A stretch of 64,000 bases of DNA, from positions 5,967,270-6,031,269 of the forward strand of contig CM034136.1 of assembly GCA_019914995.1 (NCBI GenBank). The letters are read 5' to 3'. Under the pieces are notes generated by a model. It did no database searches. It was given only the letters and a program-made list of their open reading frames with translations, and was not told the origin of the DNA. Source of the stretch: Acanthochlamys bracteata. Taxonomy: Eukaryota > Streptophyta > Magnoliopsida > Pandanales > Velloziaceae. Positions 39,268 to 52,051 of this stretch are shown piece by piece; positions within the stretch are counted from its first letter, which is position 1; each line of letters opens with the position of its first letter. Both the position numbers and the translations under genes were made by a program.

Positions 39268-42200
39268 TCAAATCAAATCAATAGATCAAAGTAATAATCA
39301 AACTACCTACAGTTGATATATTTCTGTATCTAATTATCATTCATCTTTTTATACATCTTTAATTAATCTCTCCTGCTTTATTGTTTATAAATGTATCGCG
39401 GCAATGCTGGAGTTGCCAGTAGATGAAGTAGTGGTAGTTTAAAGCTGATTAAGCTAGAGTTTTCATTTTTTTTTTTGTTGGTATACGTACGGGGTTGTAT
39501 AGATGCTTTTTGATCATATGATGACTGTTTTTGCAAAAATATGGAAACTAGAGATTAAAGCCAAGAAAAATGGGCCTATACATGTTTGGGAGATATAACA
39601 TTTGTTGCTGTTGGTGTTGTTTTGCATGATCTTGCAGTGGACAACTTGGAAGGACATGAAAGTTTTGTGGCACTCAACGTTGCAAATATTATAGCCAGCC
39701 GTTCGTGCTACTCTTTCTTTCCTTAATTATTGATTCCGATTTAAAAAGTATTTATGAATATTTATAAAATAAAAATTTTTTAAAATATAAAATATTTTTA
39801 TTTTTTTTAAAAAATAAGCTATAATTTTTTTATTTTTAAAAAAATAATAAAAATATACAATAAAAAAATCTCACGTAAAATTTTTTTCTATACTTTTTGA
39901 ATTTTTAAATAAATTTTTTATATACTTATAAAATTTATATTAAAAAATAAAAAATAGTATTTCAAACGCTCTCTCAAGAGCATATTTTAAAATCGCTGAA
40001 TTTTACTTTCTTTTTTAAATTTTAAATTTAAATCACTTCATATATTTGAATTGCTCTTCTGGATTGTACTTATATTTTCACACTTAATTTACTTTTATTA
40101 AAATTTATCTAAATTTCATTTTTATGTATTTGGATTACTAATTTTGAATTTTATTTTATCAAATTTATTTCTTAGCAAATTTTATATTCATAAAAAATTT
40201 TTACGCAATTAAAATATATCTAATTCTGCATTTCTCGGTCGCTCAGTGTCTTGTTTACATTTCTCTTAAGGGTCACTATCCCTACTTGTATTACTTTTTC
40301 ATTGATATTTGATATATGTTTTTGAAGTATGCACTAATTTGTTGATTTAGTATCCTTGTTGGCTTGTTGAGAGCTATTGATATATTGTTGTGCCTCACTC
40401 TCTAGTGGTGAAACGAGTGTCGGTAGAATTATTATAATTCGTTAACACTACTACGTCCAATAGTCTCACGGGCGTTAACTCATGACAAGAACTTTCAAGC
40501 CCGGTGAAACAAATTTAAGGCTCTTTTCAAAGTGAGTTTTATAAAAATAAAATTTAATAAAATATAAAATATGATAAAATAAAATTTAATTGTTAATTAA
40601 AATACATAAATAAAATTTAAAATAAATTTAGAACTAAAATTTAGTGTAAAAAATATACAATAATAATTAAAATATTTTAAAATATTAAGCTTAAAATTTA
40701 AAGAAATATAATTTTTGGAGTAACTGAAAGATAACTCTAGTGAAAACAGTGTTGAACTTAGCGGGGTGGCTAGCAGCTGGGACCCTGGACGATTTCCTTC
40801 AGAACCCACTAGGAGTTGTTGTGCGTCGATGTTTCGAAAGCACGCTCGGTTCGTCCGCCGTCACTGTGGTTCTTGGCAATGATAGCCTAGCGGGCGCAAT
40901 GCGTCTTGTTACATCTTCCCTCTGTCAGGGCTAATTTTTCAATCTTTACCACAAGAAATCTATCTTTTTTTAGTATTTCCATTTGTTACAAGACGAGCAG
41001 TGTAGTTCATTTTAAATTGGAGTTAAAGTTCAATTTCTGACAGCTAAACCAACTAACATTTCTGAAATCTTACTGGTTTGACCAGAGAAAGTTCGTCAAT
41101 TTTTGGGCAGCAACTAAAAATTTTATTGGAGAGCATATTGCCATTTCCTCTAGCTATTCGGCTCACTGTGGAGTACCTAAATTCAGCATTTGATTCAACC
41201 AAAGGACAACCAGATGGGAAGGAAATAAATTCCATCTACCATCTGAGTTTTAAGGACCAAATGTTATAGGGTCATCAGGTCATGTAAATCTAAGACATGC
41301 TAGAGTGGCTTTTTCTAGGATCCAGTACATGTAGAGCTTGAACCTTTAATTAATTTAAGCATGGGGTTTTGCTAAGAGGAGAATCTTATAGCAAATTATG
41401 GTTGTCTTGGTGACCTCAGCTACTTGTGCAAGTCCTTAAATGTTGTTGCTTGCTTAAATTTTTTGGCACATAATACCAATAGAATTGATGATTCACCTTC
41501 AATTATTGCTTCAGTTTAGTGACTGGAGTTCTGCAGCTAGCACAAAAGTACCCATTTGACAATTGATGAGATTCGTTTACTGGCTGGAACCCTCGAATTC
41601 TAATGGTCTTCTGAATGCAGGATTGTTGAAGCATCTCATGGAGTGGCAAACTGTAAGCCTGATTTCATATTTCTTTAAATCTGCTTTTAGCATCCGTGGA
41701 ACTTGAAATGAGACTGGTAGTTCTCATGGCTTATTTACATTTAATTTGCGCCTGATGTAGTTCCAAGCGAATGGAACACAGCGTACAAGTTATGTAAATT
41801 AAAAACCAAGGAACTCCTTGTTTAATGTGTTTATCCTCCCAGGTTGAATATGACTCTGAGTACTATACGTTTGGGAAATGCCCACGGAAGTCCAGACTCT
41901 TGTCCTCTCAGAGGAAAATTCCAACACATTACCTGCTCATTTTAGTGTTACCATTCTGCCAAACTGCTTGAAAATGGAGCTAGGTGATGAGCAACTGCAG
42001 GCCTGGGGGTGGTACTTGGCCACATTAAGGTTTCTTCCACGTTCAAGCCACCAGAAATAAATGAAAAATTGCAAAATGAGACAGCTGGAACAATAAGAGA
42101 ATATCAGAGCATTAGTGCTTCAGATCTGAACAGGTTTTTCTGAAATTGCAGCTCTAGATCATTGATTAATATTAATAACGGAAAGGCTACTTGTTTGTCT

Positions 42201-44612
42201 CAGGTTGTTAACTATGGCCCAGTTAGTATGTGTAAGCATTGGTGAAGGAAATTATCCCTGAATCATTGGCGTATGGTGAAGGAAATGGAAAGGCTTAGGA
42301 AGGAGATGTTGAAGTAGAATCTAGGCATCTGGCTGGTTGACGGGAATGTTTATCGGACAATTCGATTTTCTGAAAGAACTGTGGAGCAGATAGTTTGCAT
42401 GAGGAGTTTAGGCAGACAGCCTTTGTCTGGTGTGACATTATGCAGAAATGTCAAGTTTTCATGTAACTGTTGTTGATAGTGTATAATAGTTTGATTGCTT
42501 CAATTTTTATGACAAACAAGTGTAGAAAACTTCCTGCTAGTTTACCTTCATGACCCCTCAATGTGGAGACCTAACAGAAACAGTGTCCTCGCTGAAAATT
42601 TTCCATTTGACATTGTGCCTTTTATCCGGAGGTTCAGTACATGAGCTGCAAAAATGAAGACTTGTGAGATCTACAGAGAAGTTGAATGCTTCCCGATTGC
42701 CTTCTCTTTGTCCAGGAGGCATGAGATTTTGTTATTGTCCTTATCATATTATTCTGGCTGTCAAGTGTCAATTCGAATACCACGTCTGAGTGGCGGCCTA
42801 GTTTATCTAGCTACCTTCTCTAGTTCTGAGATTCACTTCGCCCTTGGATCAGGAACAACATACCAGACATTTGGCAGGTAATTTTTCTATCTAGTTTCTC
42901 TACCTCTCTTCTTTTATTTATCTCAACTTCAGTCCCTTTCTGCGTCTCAGGAGTCCTTAAACTCGTCACTGCACACCAAAATAGCCTCCACGAAGATGGA
43001 GCCTTTCTAGAAAGGACCCATTTATCAAGTAAGTGGTTTGAAACTCATTTTGTACATGGAACGCTTTCTTGCCTTCTTGTCTGAATTTGTGGTTGCTGTT
43101 GATTCTTTGTTCATTTTTTGCATCCATTTTGCTCTCCTTATGAACTCTACATGTGTTCTTTTATCATCTTGTTCCATGATGAGTATCAGATTTCTTCTTT
43201 CTTTATTGCTTATGGGTCTTGGAACCTAGCAAAAATTCCATCAATGAGCAGCAAAAACCTGGTTTCCTTCAAGTAAAGTAAAATGCTTCCTCATTATTGT
43301 TGGTTTCGTCAAGTATATGTAGAGCTTGCAGATAATTCCATATTGTGATCTTAGTTCTACACTGAATCGAACAAAGGATCATATACAAAGATCATCAAAC
43401 TACTGGTCAGATACAAGTTGCATAGACATAGGTTAAACATGTACATTACGAAAATGTTCATTGCTATATCATTCCATTACTAACTCTAGTTCTGCTATAA
43501 ATCTTGGTTGTTTGCAACAGGATTTATACTTTCATCAATCATGGAGTGTTTGCGGAGTTGCATGGGTGAAAGTGGAACAAAGGCACCGAACTTACTTCGG
43601 CTCATGTCTGAAAGTTATGTGGTTGTTTCACTGAAATGAATTAATTGAGAGAAGACTAAGGAGAGCTATGCGTGGGTGGAAATCATCTTATTGCAATAGA
43701 GTGGCAAGTCGTTTGGCTATTGTATTATCTTGTATTGTTGTTATAAACTTATCAAAGTATCCTCATTTGCTCTTCCTGATATTTGTCATTCTATGGTTAT
43801 ACTGGAAAATCTTTAGTGTATGGGAGAACAGTTAAAAATCAATGTGGATTTAAGTCGTTTAAAAAAGTGAACTACTTACACGAGTGAATGAAGGGCTACT
43901 GAAATTTGTGAATGAGTTACTGGTAAGTGATAATAGCAGAAGTTAACTATGTATGTGATTATTTTACTTTTTTGAGGAAGAAGAAATGTACATGGTACTG
44001 TTTGGGAGTGTTTTTTAAATTCAACTTTATTTTTTTAATTTTTTATTTCATATTTTTAATTAATATTTTATAAAATATTAAAATTTTTTTAAAATATAAA
44101 AAGTTTATATTGTAAAAATTTATTATTATTTCAAATAAAAAATAAATTTTTATTTTTCTAAATAGCTTTGTTCTAAGAAAATATTATTTTAAAAATATTT
44201 TTAAACATCCCAATTATCTTATCTTGTCATTGGGAATCGTATTCAACCAATCTCTTAACACTGAGGAGATAAAGTTTCATCAAATAAAATGGATTTAATA
44301 GATATTTAATTTAACGCCCATTGCTGCCCCTAAAGTTAGCTGAAATTCACCAACCGCCACTAATCTGACGGCTGTATTCAATCACAACATTTATATACCC
44401 ATTTAGTTAAAGGTTATTTTCGTCAAATAACCAAAGGAAAAGATTATGTTGTTCGTCTTCTTCCTCTCTACTCTGGAAAGGAAAGGTTTTCTAGTTTCCG
44501 GGTGTTGAAACTTGAAAGACTTCCGAGTTAAAATAGGAAAAAGAAAAAATATAGAATTTGGAAAATATTTCGAATCACAGTAGGAGCTATTGTTAAATTG
44601 AACCAAACTCAA
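39268..44612. other. Spacer with AT-rich blocks and a probable decayed gene
   Basis: Bases 39735-40200 are AT-rich; a block ending CAAACGCTCTCTC at 39963-39975 resembles a MITE end. Bases 40500-40740 are again AT-rich. Bases 40740-43630 carry gene-like fragments, described separately. Bases 43988-44215 are another AT-rich block bounded by TTGGGAGTGTTTT and, in inverted orientation, TTGGGATGTTT. The uroporphyrinogen decarboxylase promoter precedes 44613. Confidence 0.5.
40740..43628 (+). pseudogene. Unidentified gene-like region, probably decayed
   Basis: I do not recognise the product. Coding-like fragments on the plus strand include 40740-40931 (LNLAGWLAAGTLDDFLQNP, VTVVLGNDSLAGAMRL), 41078-41266, an exon-like pair near 41624-41653 and 41843 (LLKHLMEWQT joined to VEYDSEYYTFGKCP), and 42654-42878. 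The last of these can splice through CAG|GTAATT (42878) to an acceptor near 43520, giving FGRIYTFINHGVFAELHG then stop. Fragments differ in frame, the first lacks a usable GT donor before its stop, and stops interrupt the others. It could be a degraded gene or a transcribed non-coding unit. The coding base composition contrasts with the AT-rich flanks. Confidence 0.3.
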
Positions 44613-47600
44613 ATGTCGTGTGTTTCGAACTCTATTTCTCTTCATCTTCCACCGTCATCGGCTCTTTCTAAATCTGTTCGTTGTTCCAAATCGAAGGTTC
44701 TTCCTGCACGCTGCGCAATTGGTGGTATTGAACTTATTTTGATCTGCTCATATTTTTTGTTTCGCAGTTTTGATTATTTCTTGCAGACCAGTTAGTCGTG
44801 ATTTAACATTTATTAAAAGATGGAATTTTGAAGCTTGGTCTAAATTAAATTTGGTAATGACATAGTTTTATTAACAATTCACAACAAATTGCAATGAATG
44901 TAGTTGATATTATGATAAATAACTGTGTTACCTTACCTAAAGTTGATTTTTTAATGTGCAACAAATGCTAACATAAGCTCTGGCTTATTGCTTAATCTGT
45001 TTATTGTATTAACCTTCGTCTGTTGCATATGAAGTTTTCCTTGGTTTTCCAAGACATTTATTGTTGACATCCGTGCAAGTTTCTATTCAAGGCCCTATTC
45101 TTCCACCGTCTCTTTACTCATTGTTATACATGCTTGCTGCCTTTCTATTGTATAGTTTTCAGTGGTGGTTTTGGGCGTTTTTCTTCTGCTTTATACATCA
45201 CTACTTATTGCTTGTGCTAATGATGATTAGCCCATTGTGCAGAGATTGCTGCGGATACTAAAGTTTCTAGTGCTACCGAGCCACTTCTCCTGAATGCTGT
45301 TCGAGGTGAAAAGGTTGATAGACCACCAGTGTGGCTTATGAGACAGGCAGGGAGGTACATGAAGGCAGGTTTAACAACTTGTATGATCTTATTAAACCTG
45401 CTTTATAATGATAGATGACCTTGTATAAAAGCATTTTGCATGATGTAGGTTGCCCTTTACTTGTTTTTGTTTTACGCAGTTCATTTTCTTGAAGTACCCT
45501 TTCAAACCATCTGTTCTTTACAGTTGATTTGATCCTTTTTCCTTTTCATGTGGCAGAGTTATCAACTTATATGTGAAAAGTACCCTTCTTTTCGTGAAAG
45601 ATCAGAAAATGTTGATCTTGTTGTCGAGATCTCTTTACAGCCATGGAATGTTTTCAAGCCTGATGGGGTGGGTTTCCTTTTGAAACTTTTCTTGATTCTA
45701 TTGTCTTCATTTTTAAGGCTAGAATGTGTTTCTAGTGTTAAATTTGCGAGCAGAAGTTTCGTTGCTGTTAATATATAATGCTTGAGCCTCTACCTTTGAC
45801 ATGAAATGACAGATGCTACTAGAAGCCATCCAATCACATTGTGGAAACCTATATACGTAAATTGCATTTATTTCCAGTTTATGCAAGTCCTATATTATCT
45901 AGGAGTTAGTATCCTATTTCCATGGACATGATAATGAGGCACTTTATGAGGTATGATAATTATCTTTTGCAGTTTTCCTTGTTCTGGCTTAGCTTGGAAT
46001 GACTGGTGAGACAAATTTATTGACTTGCTTAGATAAAATTGTTATACTAGATTTCCGTGCACTCGTCTTTCTCCAAGATTAAAGTGGCCTTGCTTGAATG
46101 AAGTGAATGGTTATATAGATCTTCTTGTCCTAAGTCATGTGACATTGATGTATATTCGTAAAACCCATTCTGGTATTCTTATTGCAGGTTATTTTGTTCT
46201 CGGATATTCTTACACCTCTTTCAGGGATGAACATACCGTTCGACATTGTGAAGGGAAAAGGCCCAATTATTTATAATCCTATAAGAAGAGCTGCTGATGT
46301 TGATCAAGTCAGAGACTTTATTCCGGATGAGTCAGTTCCATACGTTGGAGAGGCTCTAAGAATTCTTCGTTCTGAGGCTAGTATCAAACACTTATTGCAT
46401 TCTGATAGATAAGTTTATTTCTTGCCCTTAAGCTGTGGAGATTTTGAAAACTGCATTCTTTAATTCCTATACTTGAATAAACTCACAATTTTTTAATGTG
46501 AATTTTTAGTATACAGAGTTTTCTCACTAAAAGTTTCTCTTCTGAGTTGGTCATGGTATCACTTGCTTCTGGTAATGCATTCCAAAATGAGAAAATGTAA
46601 ATCATATAAGTTTTATTTTATGTTCTTAATTATACAAGTACTTAGATATATGGTTGACTTAGAGTTTTTTCCCCTTCACCCTGAATGGGTTGTGAAACTG
46701 AAGATTATTTAAACATTCACAGTATGTCCTTACTTTAGAAAACACAAAAGTTCAATATGGTTGTCTTTGTTTCTAGGTTAAAATGTAGTATATTGTAATG
46801 CTCCATAAAACTGGAGTGGAATATCATCAATCAATCATGTTGTAGTATTAGTTTTTCTGTGTCTAGTTTCTTTGTATGTGATACCATCCACCTGCTGAAT
46901 GGAGTACTATCTCTTTGACTTATTAGGTCAAAGAAGAAGCTGCAGTTCTCGGTTTTGTTGGGGCTCCTTTCACATTGGCTTCGTATGTGGTTGAAGGTGG
47001 ATCATCAAAGCACTTCTCAAACATAAAACGATTGGCGTTCTCTCAGCCAGAGGTATTTCTCAAATATGGCAACTTACAGGATCTTATATATGAATATGAG
47101 CAGTAGTTGCCATTTTATGTAAGAAAGATGTGCGTAAAATAGTTTAATATCAAAATCAGCAAAGTATGAATAATGAATTCTTATGGTACTGTCTTTTACT
47201 AAGGAAAAAATAGCAAATCAGCAAGAATGTTGAGTGTATTTAAATAGCTACGACCTTGCCATTAAAAGAGAGATGTATCTAATCTTCTTTTTCAGAAGAA
47301 GTGTTGTTTGTAAAGCTGAATATCATGTGCACATAGTGGCAGTGTAACTGTATATGCTTGAAAAGATTTTGGATGTAATAGAATAGCTTTAGCAGTTTCT
47401 AGAAATGGCATGAGCTCAGCAGGTCGTACTTATCTGAGTAAATTTTAGCTGCTTCCTGAACTGCACATCCTGTTATAGCTTCTTTTGAGCATGTGATATG
47501 TTAATCTCAGGCTTCAGCTACACATTTTCTTCTATCTGGAAAGCTATGAGTGGTTGCATCAATGTTATTGGCTTGCTTAAAGAAAGCTATCAGTTGTTGC

Positions 47601-48481
47601 ATCAATCTTATTGGCTTGCTAAAAGAAAGCTTTGAGTTGTTGCATCAATGTTATTGGCTTGCTTAAAGAAAGCTATGAGTTGTTGCATCAATGGTATTGG
47701 CTTGCTTAAAGAAAGCTATGAGTTGTTGCATCAATGGTATTGGCTTGCTTACATATAATTTACATCATCAATGATACATATTACCACCAGAGAAGATAAT
47801 TTAGCAACCTGCATTACATCTGATAGTCAGCAGCAATATGCTGCAATCTTATTGGAAGCAAAAGCTTCTACCCCTTTCATGAATGTGATTGATCACATTC
47901 TATTGCTGCGCGAAATTTTATTGTCTATAATTTACTTCTAATAGCCTTCTTCCATGTAGGTCCTACATGCTTTGCTGCAGAAGTTCGCAGACTCCATGGC
48001 AAGCTATGTCAAGTACCAGGCAGACCATGGTGCTCAATCTGTACAGATATTTGATTCTTGGGCTACAGAACTTAGCCCCGAGGACTTCGAGGAATTCAGT
48101 CTGCCGTATCTGAAACAGATAGTTAAATCTGTGAAGATTACACATCCTGATCTCCCAATAATACTTTACGCAAGCGGCTCTGGAGGCTTGCTTGAGAGAC
48201 TTCCCTTAACTGGAGTAGATGTTGTTAGTTTGGACTGGACTGTAGACATGGCAGAAGGGAGGAGACGGCTTGGTATAGACGTAGCAGTCCAAGGAAATGT
48301 TGATCCAGGCGTACTTTTCGGGTCGAAAGAGTTCATAACAAAGAGAATTCATGACACTGTTAGAAAAGCAGGTAGCAGCAAGCACATTTTGAATCTTGGT
48401 CATGGTATTGTTGTAGGAACACCTGAGGAGAATGTAGCTCATTTCTTTGAAGTTGCCAAGGGAATTCAATACTCCGCTTAA
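44613..48481 (+). CDS. HEME2: Uroporphyrinogen decarboxylase, chloroplastic
   Basis: Six exons: 44613-44724, 45243-45364, 45557-45667, 46188-46376, 46927-47052 and 47960-48481 (TAA), giving 393 residues. The enzyme removes four acetate carboxyls from uroporphyrinogen III to make coproporphyrinogen III on the plastid path to heme and chlorophyll. The first 45 or so residues are Ser/Lys-rich, a transit peptide. Family signatures are intact: [90 protein letters not shown] and LNLGHGI. Introns 2 and 4 begin with GC, not GT (AAG|GCAGGT at 45365 and GAG|GCTAGT at 46377); these joins are what restore RYMKSYQ and [12 protein letters not shown]. The exon 1 end could also be 44721. ATG 44613 is the first in frame. 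Confidence 0.93.
47540..47754. repeat. 43-bp minisatellite, five copies, in intron 5 of the decarboxylase gene
   Basis: AAAGCTATGAGTTGTTGCAT-type units begin at 47540, 47583, 47626, 47669 and 47712, an exact 43-base period. Each contains TTGCATCAATGTTATTGGCT or a close variant. The last two units are identical over most of their length, so the array grew recently. Confidence 0.95.
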
Positions 48482-49733
48482 CTGTATCTCTCAACTTTAC
48501 CCGATTTTGTAGTTTAGGTTTATACTTTTAGCTCCTGTAACTCAAAAAACTAAACATTCGTTATATGTAAGTTTGAACAGATCGATTGATTCTTTCAAGT
48601 TGCGTATGCAGTCATGGCATCACGCCAAACAGTTGTAGTATAAAAGATGAATCAAGCTTTTGATGTATTGTACAAAACGTGCAAGGAAAAAACTTTTGGT
48701 CGCCATCAAGAATCTGAATGCTGTAGAGTTGCTAGCGTAACGTCTACTATTATCCATATACAGAGAGGGGAACCTTTTTGGCAATTTTGTGAAGTGCAAC
48801 AGGTGCTATCTTACAGATGTTCTGAGGAGCACCAACAACTGACTCCATGAATGTTCAACATAATTTTCTTTCACAAGAATTGAACTGAGCCTCTCAATTC
48901 ACAGCAAACCCACCTAAACTGAGAAGCTTGGGTTGAAGAACATGTCCGGTCATTATCTATCTCCTTTGCTAATAATTGAATCAGTGATTGGTCTATAGAC
49001 TTCTCTCTCTCTCTCTTTCGTGCTTTTGGTTTAGCTTACTAAAAAAAAAACTTTTCAATTTTTTATTTTATATTTTTTAATGTATATTTTTTAATTATTT
49101 AAAAAATTATTTGAAAATTTTAAAAAAAATTATATAATAAAATTTTTTATTATATATTTTTATTTTTATTTTAAAAAATTTTATTTTAAACGTACTTTCA
49201 ACCACTTTCTAAGTATGTCTTCTAACGTTTCGATCAAATAAATTCTTCACGTAAAAACTCCTTATTATACATGACATCATGCAAAACGCCCAATTATTGA
49301 TAATGCTTCACCTTCACATTCTAATAAGACTCATTGAACAAAAAGCTTTGAAAGAACACTTTCATATATGAAAATAAAAATGCGTTAACTGTTCTTTCGT
49401 GTCTTCATATAATACATACAATAATGAAAATAATATTAACTCCAATTAGTGAAATTGTTCTCTCTAGTGGTGAAGCTTACATCATGTACTAATGCCGAGC
49501 TAATCAAATGGACCACCTTAACAACAAGTTCGTAAAACAAATTCATCATCATGTCCTTGAAACAGAGAAATTGATCCCAAAATAAAACATAAAATAATCC
49601 AATCACATGAATATGATAAAAAAAAAAGTAATTAGTAATGTGATCGAATAGTGCTAACCTAACAATTTGTCTCTAATCAAACATTTAGTAGCTCTAACTT
49701 GAATGAATATCACCTCCAACTCAATGACATTTA

Positions 49734-49994
49734 GGGCGTGTTTACCAACACCCCTAAACTCCACTTCCTTTAAACTCAAGTTTCACATAAATACTTATAA
49801 AAATTAAAATAAATTTTTTTATCAATAAAATTTTTTTTAAAATTCAAATTTAAAACTTACTAAAAATATATAATTAATATAAAATTTTATTTTTTATTAA
49901 ATATTAAATATTTTTTATTTTATTTTTTAAATTTATTTCCTAAAAACTCCACTTCCCTCAAAACTCCACTTCCACACCCTAAGTAAACACGCCC
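49734..49994. mobile_element. Tourist-like MITE (PIF/Harbinger type)
   Basis: A 261-bp element beginning GGGCGTGTTTACCAAC; the right end reads GGGCGTGTTTACTTAG on the other strand. A subterminal inverted match follows (CTAAACTCCACTTCC left; GGAAGTGGAGTTTTTAG right). TTA flanks both sides (49731-49733, 49995-49997). No coding capacity. Confidence 0.88.
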
Positions 49995-50171
49995 TTAAAA
50001 AAAAAATTCATAAAAACTTATTAGTTGAGCTGATTTAATGACGAACATAAGCACGCTTACTAGTTGAGTTGGTCTATTTTGGTCCGTTGGTCACATAACC
50101 AAAACAAGAAAAATTGAATCATCACTAATTATAATAATTAATTTAACTTTCAAAGAAATGAACATAAAAGT

Positions 50172-50895
50172 ATAGTTATAAAAACCGGACCGGACATCGA
50201 ACCGGAAAATTGTCCGGATCACAGTTCTTGAGTCAAACCGTCGGATCAACCAGTCAAACCGTCGGATCAATAATATTAAAGTATTTTTAATTAATAATAA
50301 CAATAATTACAGTAAAAAATTTATTGCCAATGATACTACCAATAATAATAGCAATAGCAATCATAGCAAAAAATTAAAATATTTTTATTATAGCATTACT
50401 ATCAACAACAATAGCAATAATAATCACAGCGAAAATTGAAGTATTGCTACCACCAATAACAATAATAACAACTAAAATTTCTAATAATAAATATTTAAAT
50501 AAATTAGGTGATTAGAAAAAAATAAAATTATAAAATAGAGAAATCATAAAAGAGATATAATAAATTTTTTTTATGTATACATATTTGATTCTAAATATTT
50601 TACAATATAAAAATTTAAAAATCACTAATAATTGATATTTATAAATAAGACATAAACAATTATAATTTTGTATTATCACATTCAAATACAAAATTTAAAC
50701 TACATATTATTTTTCAAAATAGGATTATTAATAATTATTTTTGTATTAAATATGTCATCAATTTAAAATTTTTTAATTAATTTTTAAAATTTTTTTAAAT
50801 TAATTTTTTAAAATTTTTTAATTAATTAAAAAAAATAGTTTTTTATAAATCCGAACTGATTTACCGTTCGGGTCGGTCCGAATCTGCCAATTAGT
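50172..50895 (-). mobile_element. Dispersed repeat copy B, non-autonomous Mutator-like element
   Basis: A 724-bp element in inverse orientation to copies A and C. It is flanked by perfect 9-bp duplications CATAAAAGT (50163-50171 and 50896-50904). The termini are ATAGTTATAAAAACCGGACC on the left and, read on the other strand, ACTAATTGGCAGATTCGGACC on the right, an imperfect terminal inverted repeat. A small internal duplication of AGTCAAACCGTCGGATCAA is seen near 50229-50271. Confidence 0.85.
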
Positions 50896-51296
50896 CATAA
50901 AAGTATTAAATTAGTTTAAGAAAAATTTTGGTTTAGCTACTTTTCCAAGCTGGGGCATACGCAGGAAATGTTGGGTATTTTCGTCATTTACTAAAAATAC
51001 AATAGAACGCACGCCGCTCGTATTTAAGATTGGAAAAGAAAAAGGAGAAAAAGCCGAGCGTATGGTGGTGCGACAGGAAGAGAGAGAGAGAGAAAATATT
51101 CTTTCTCTCTTCCTTCCTTGTTCGAATTGGATTTTGTTTATGGTTTGCCACACGCGGTTGTTGGAATCATTAGAAAGTTTATTTGTCTTTTGTTTTTTTG
51201 ATTGTTGGAGTTTTGTTTCGGGGGTTTGGTTTGCTGTACAGAACAACAAGTGAATAACCAAATCTGCATCATCATCTCCTCTGATTCTTCTTGAAG

Positions 51297-52014
51297 GTAA
51301 AGGCATTGCGAGCTTTTCTAAATCCTGTGTTTTGTTTATTTTAAGTTATAAATTTGCATCTGTTTGTGGAAAATTTGTCTTCTATCTCCTTTTAATTTGA
51401 TTTGATGCAGTTAAGTTGGTAAAGTTTTTTTAATACTAGTGAAGTAGTTGTTTATTTTGATCTTTTTCCATAGATTAGGGTGCTTTCTTTCCACCTTTTC
51501 CCCACAAAATACGTTCTTGTCACCTAGAAAATGCATAAGCTATCGCGGAGCATGTATAGCCACTTCTTTCATATTACAACTTGTAGGAAAATGCTTAACC
51601 TTTTTGCGGTAGCTCTTAATTTTACTCTACCTGAGATTAGTTGATAAAAGATTTTCATTCCTTTTCTGCAATCTACATGTGTTGATTAAGTCTTTTATTT
51701 TTATTTTTATTTTTATAGTGCTCCTTCCAGGAAGAACTTTGCGAAATTTATGACTTGATGGGTTTAATTTATCCAATGAATTCTGGTGCATCTTGGGTAG
51801 TCGAACAGTTAATTTTGTGCATAGATTTGTTGAATTTTCACTTTGCAAAATTGCACCTATATTGTTGAATTTTTTTTGGCTACATTCATCTTTGTGTCTG
51901 TCATTTATCTGGTATCCTCTTATTTCGTTTGGAATTGTAATATCATACCAAGTTCCTTGACTAATCCATATGCAATCAAAGATTACTCCATAAAGTTGAT
52001 TAAATTTTGTGCAG
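51297..52014 (+). other. Probable 5' UTR intron of the CIPK gene
   Basis: A good donor (TTGAAG|GTAAAGG) and acceptor (TTGTGCAG|GATTTGG) bracket a T-rich stretch upstream of the kinase start. The transcript likely begins near 51060-51100, where a GAGAGA/CTCTC-rich leader starts. Confidence 0.5.
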
Positions 52015-52051
52015 GATTTGGTTGCACAAATTGGAAGTCAAATTCCCGGGA

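Larger units (their letters stand above)
48482..51060. other. Spacer with a Tourist-like MITE and repeat copy B
   Basis: After the decarboxylase 3' UTR there is a (CT)n run near 49003-49017, AT-rich sequence at 49040-49200, a MITE (49734-49994) and copy B of the 9-bp-duplicating family (50172-50895). No coding exon recognised. The CIPK promoter lies around 50900-51100. Confidence 0.55.

Noticed and set aside
44598..44612. In-frame extension of the decarboxylase upstream of 44613
   Set aside because: The codon at 44598 is TTG; the first ATG is 44613.
45350..45560. Canonical GT donor (GAG|GTACAT) with acceptor GCAGAG for decarboxylase intron 2
   Set aside because: It keeps frame but removes the conserved RYMK segment of the active-site region; the GC donor fits the family better.
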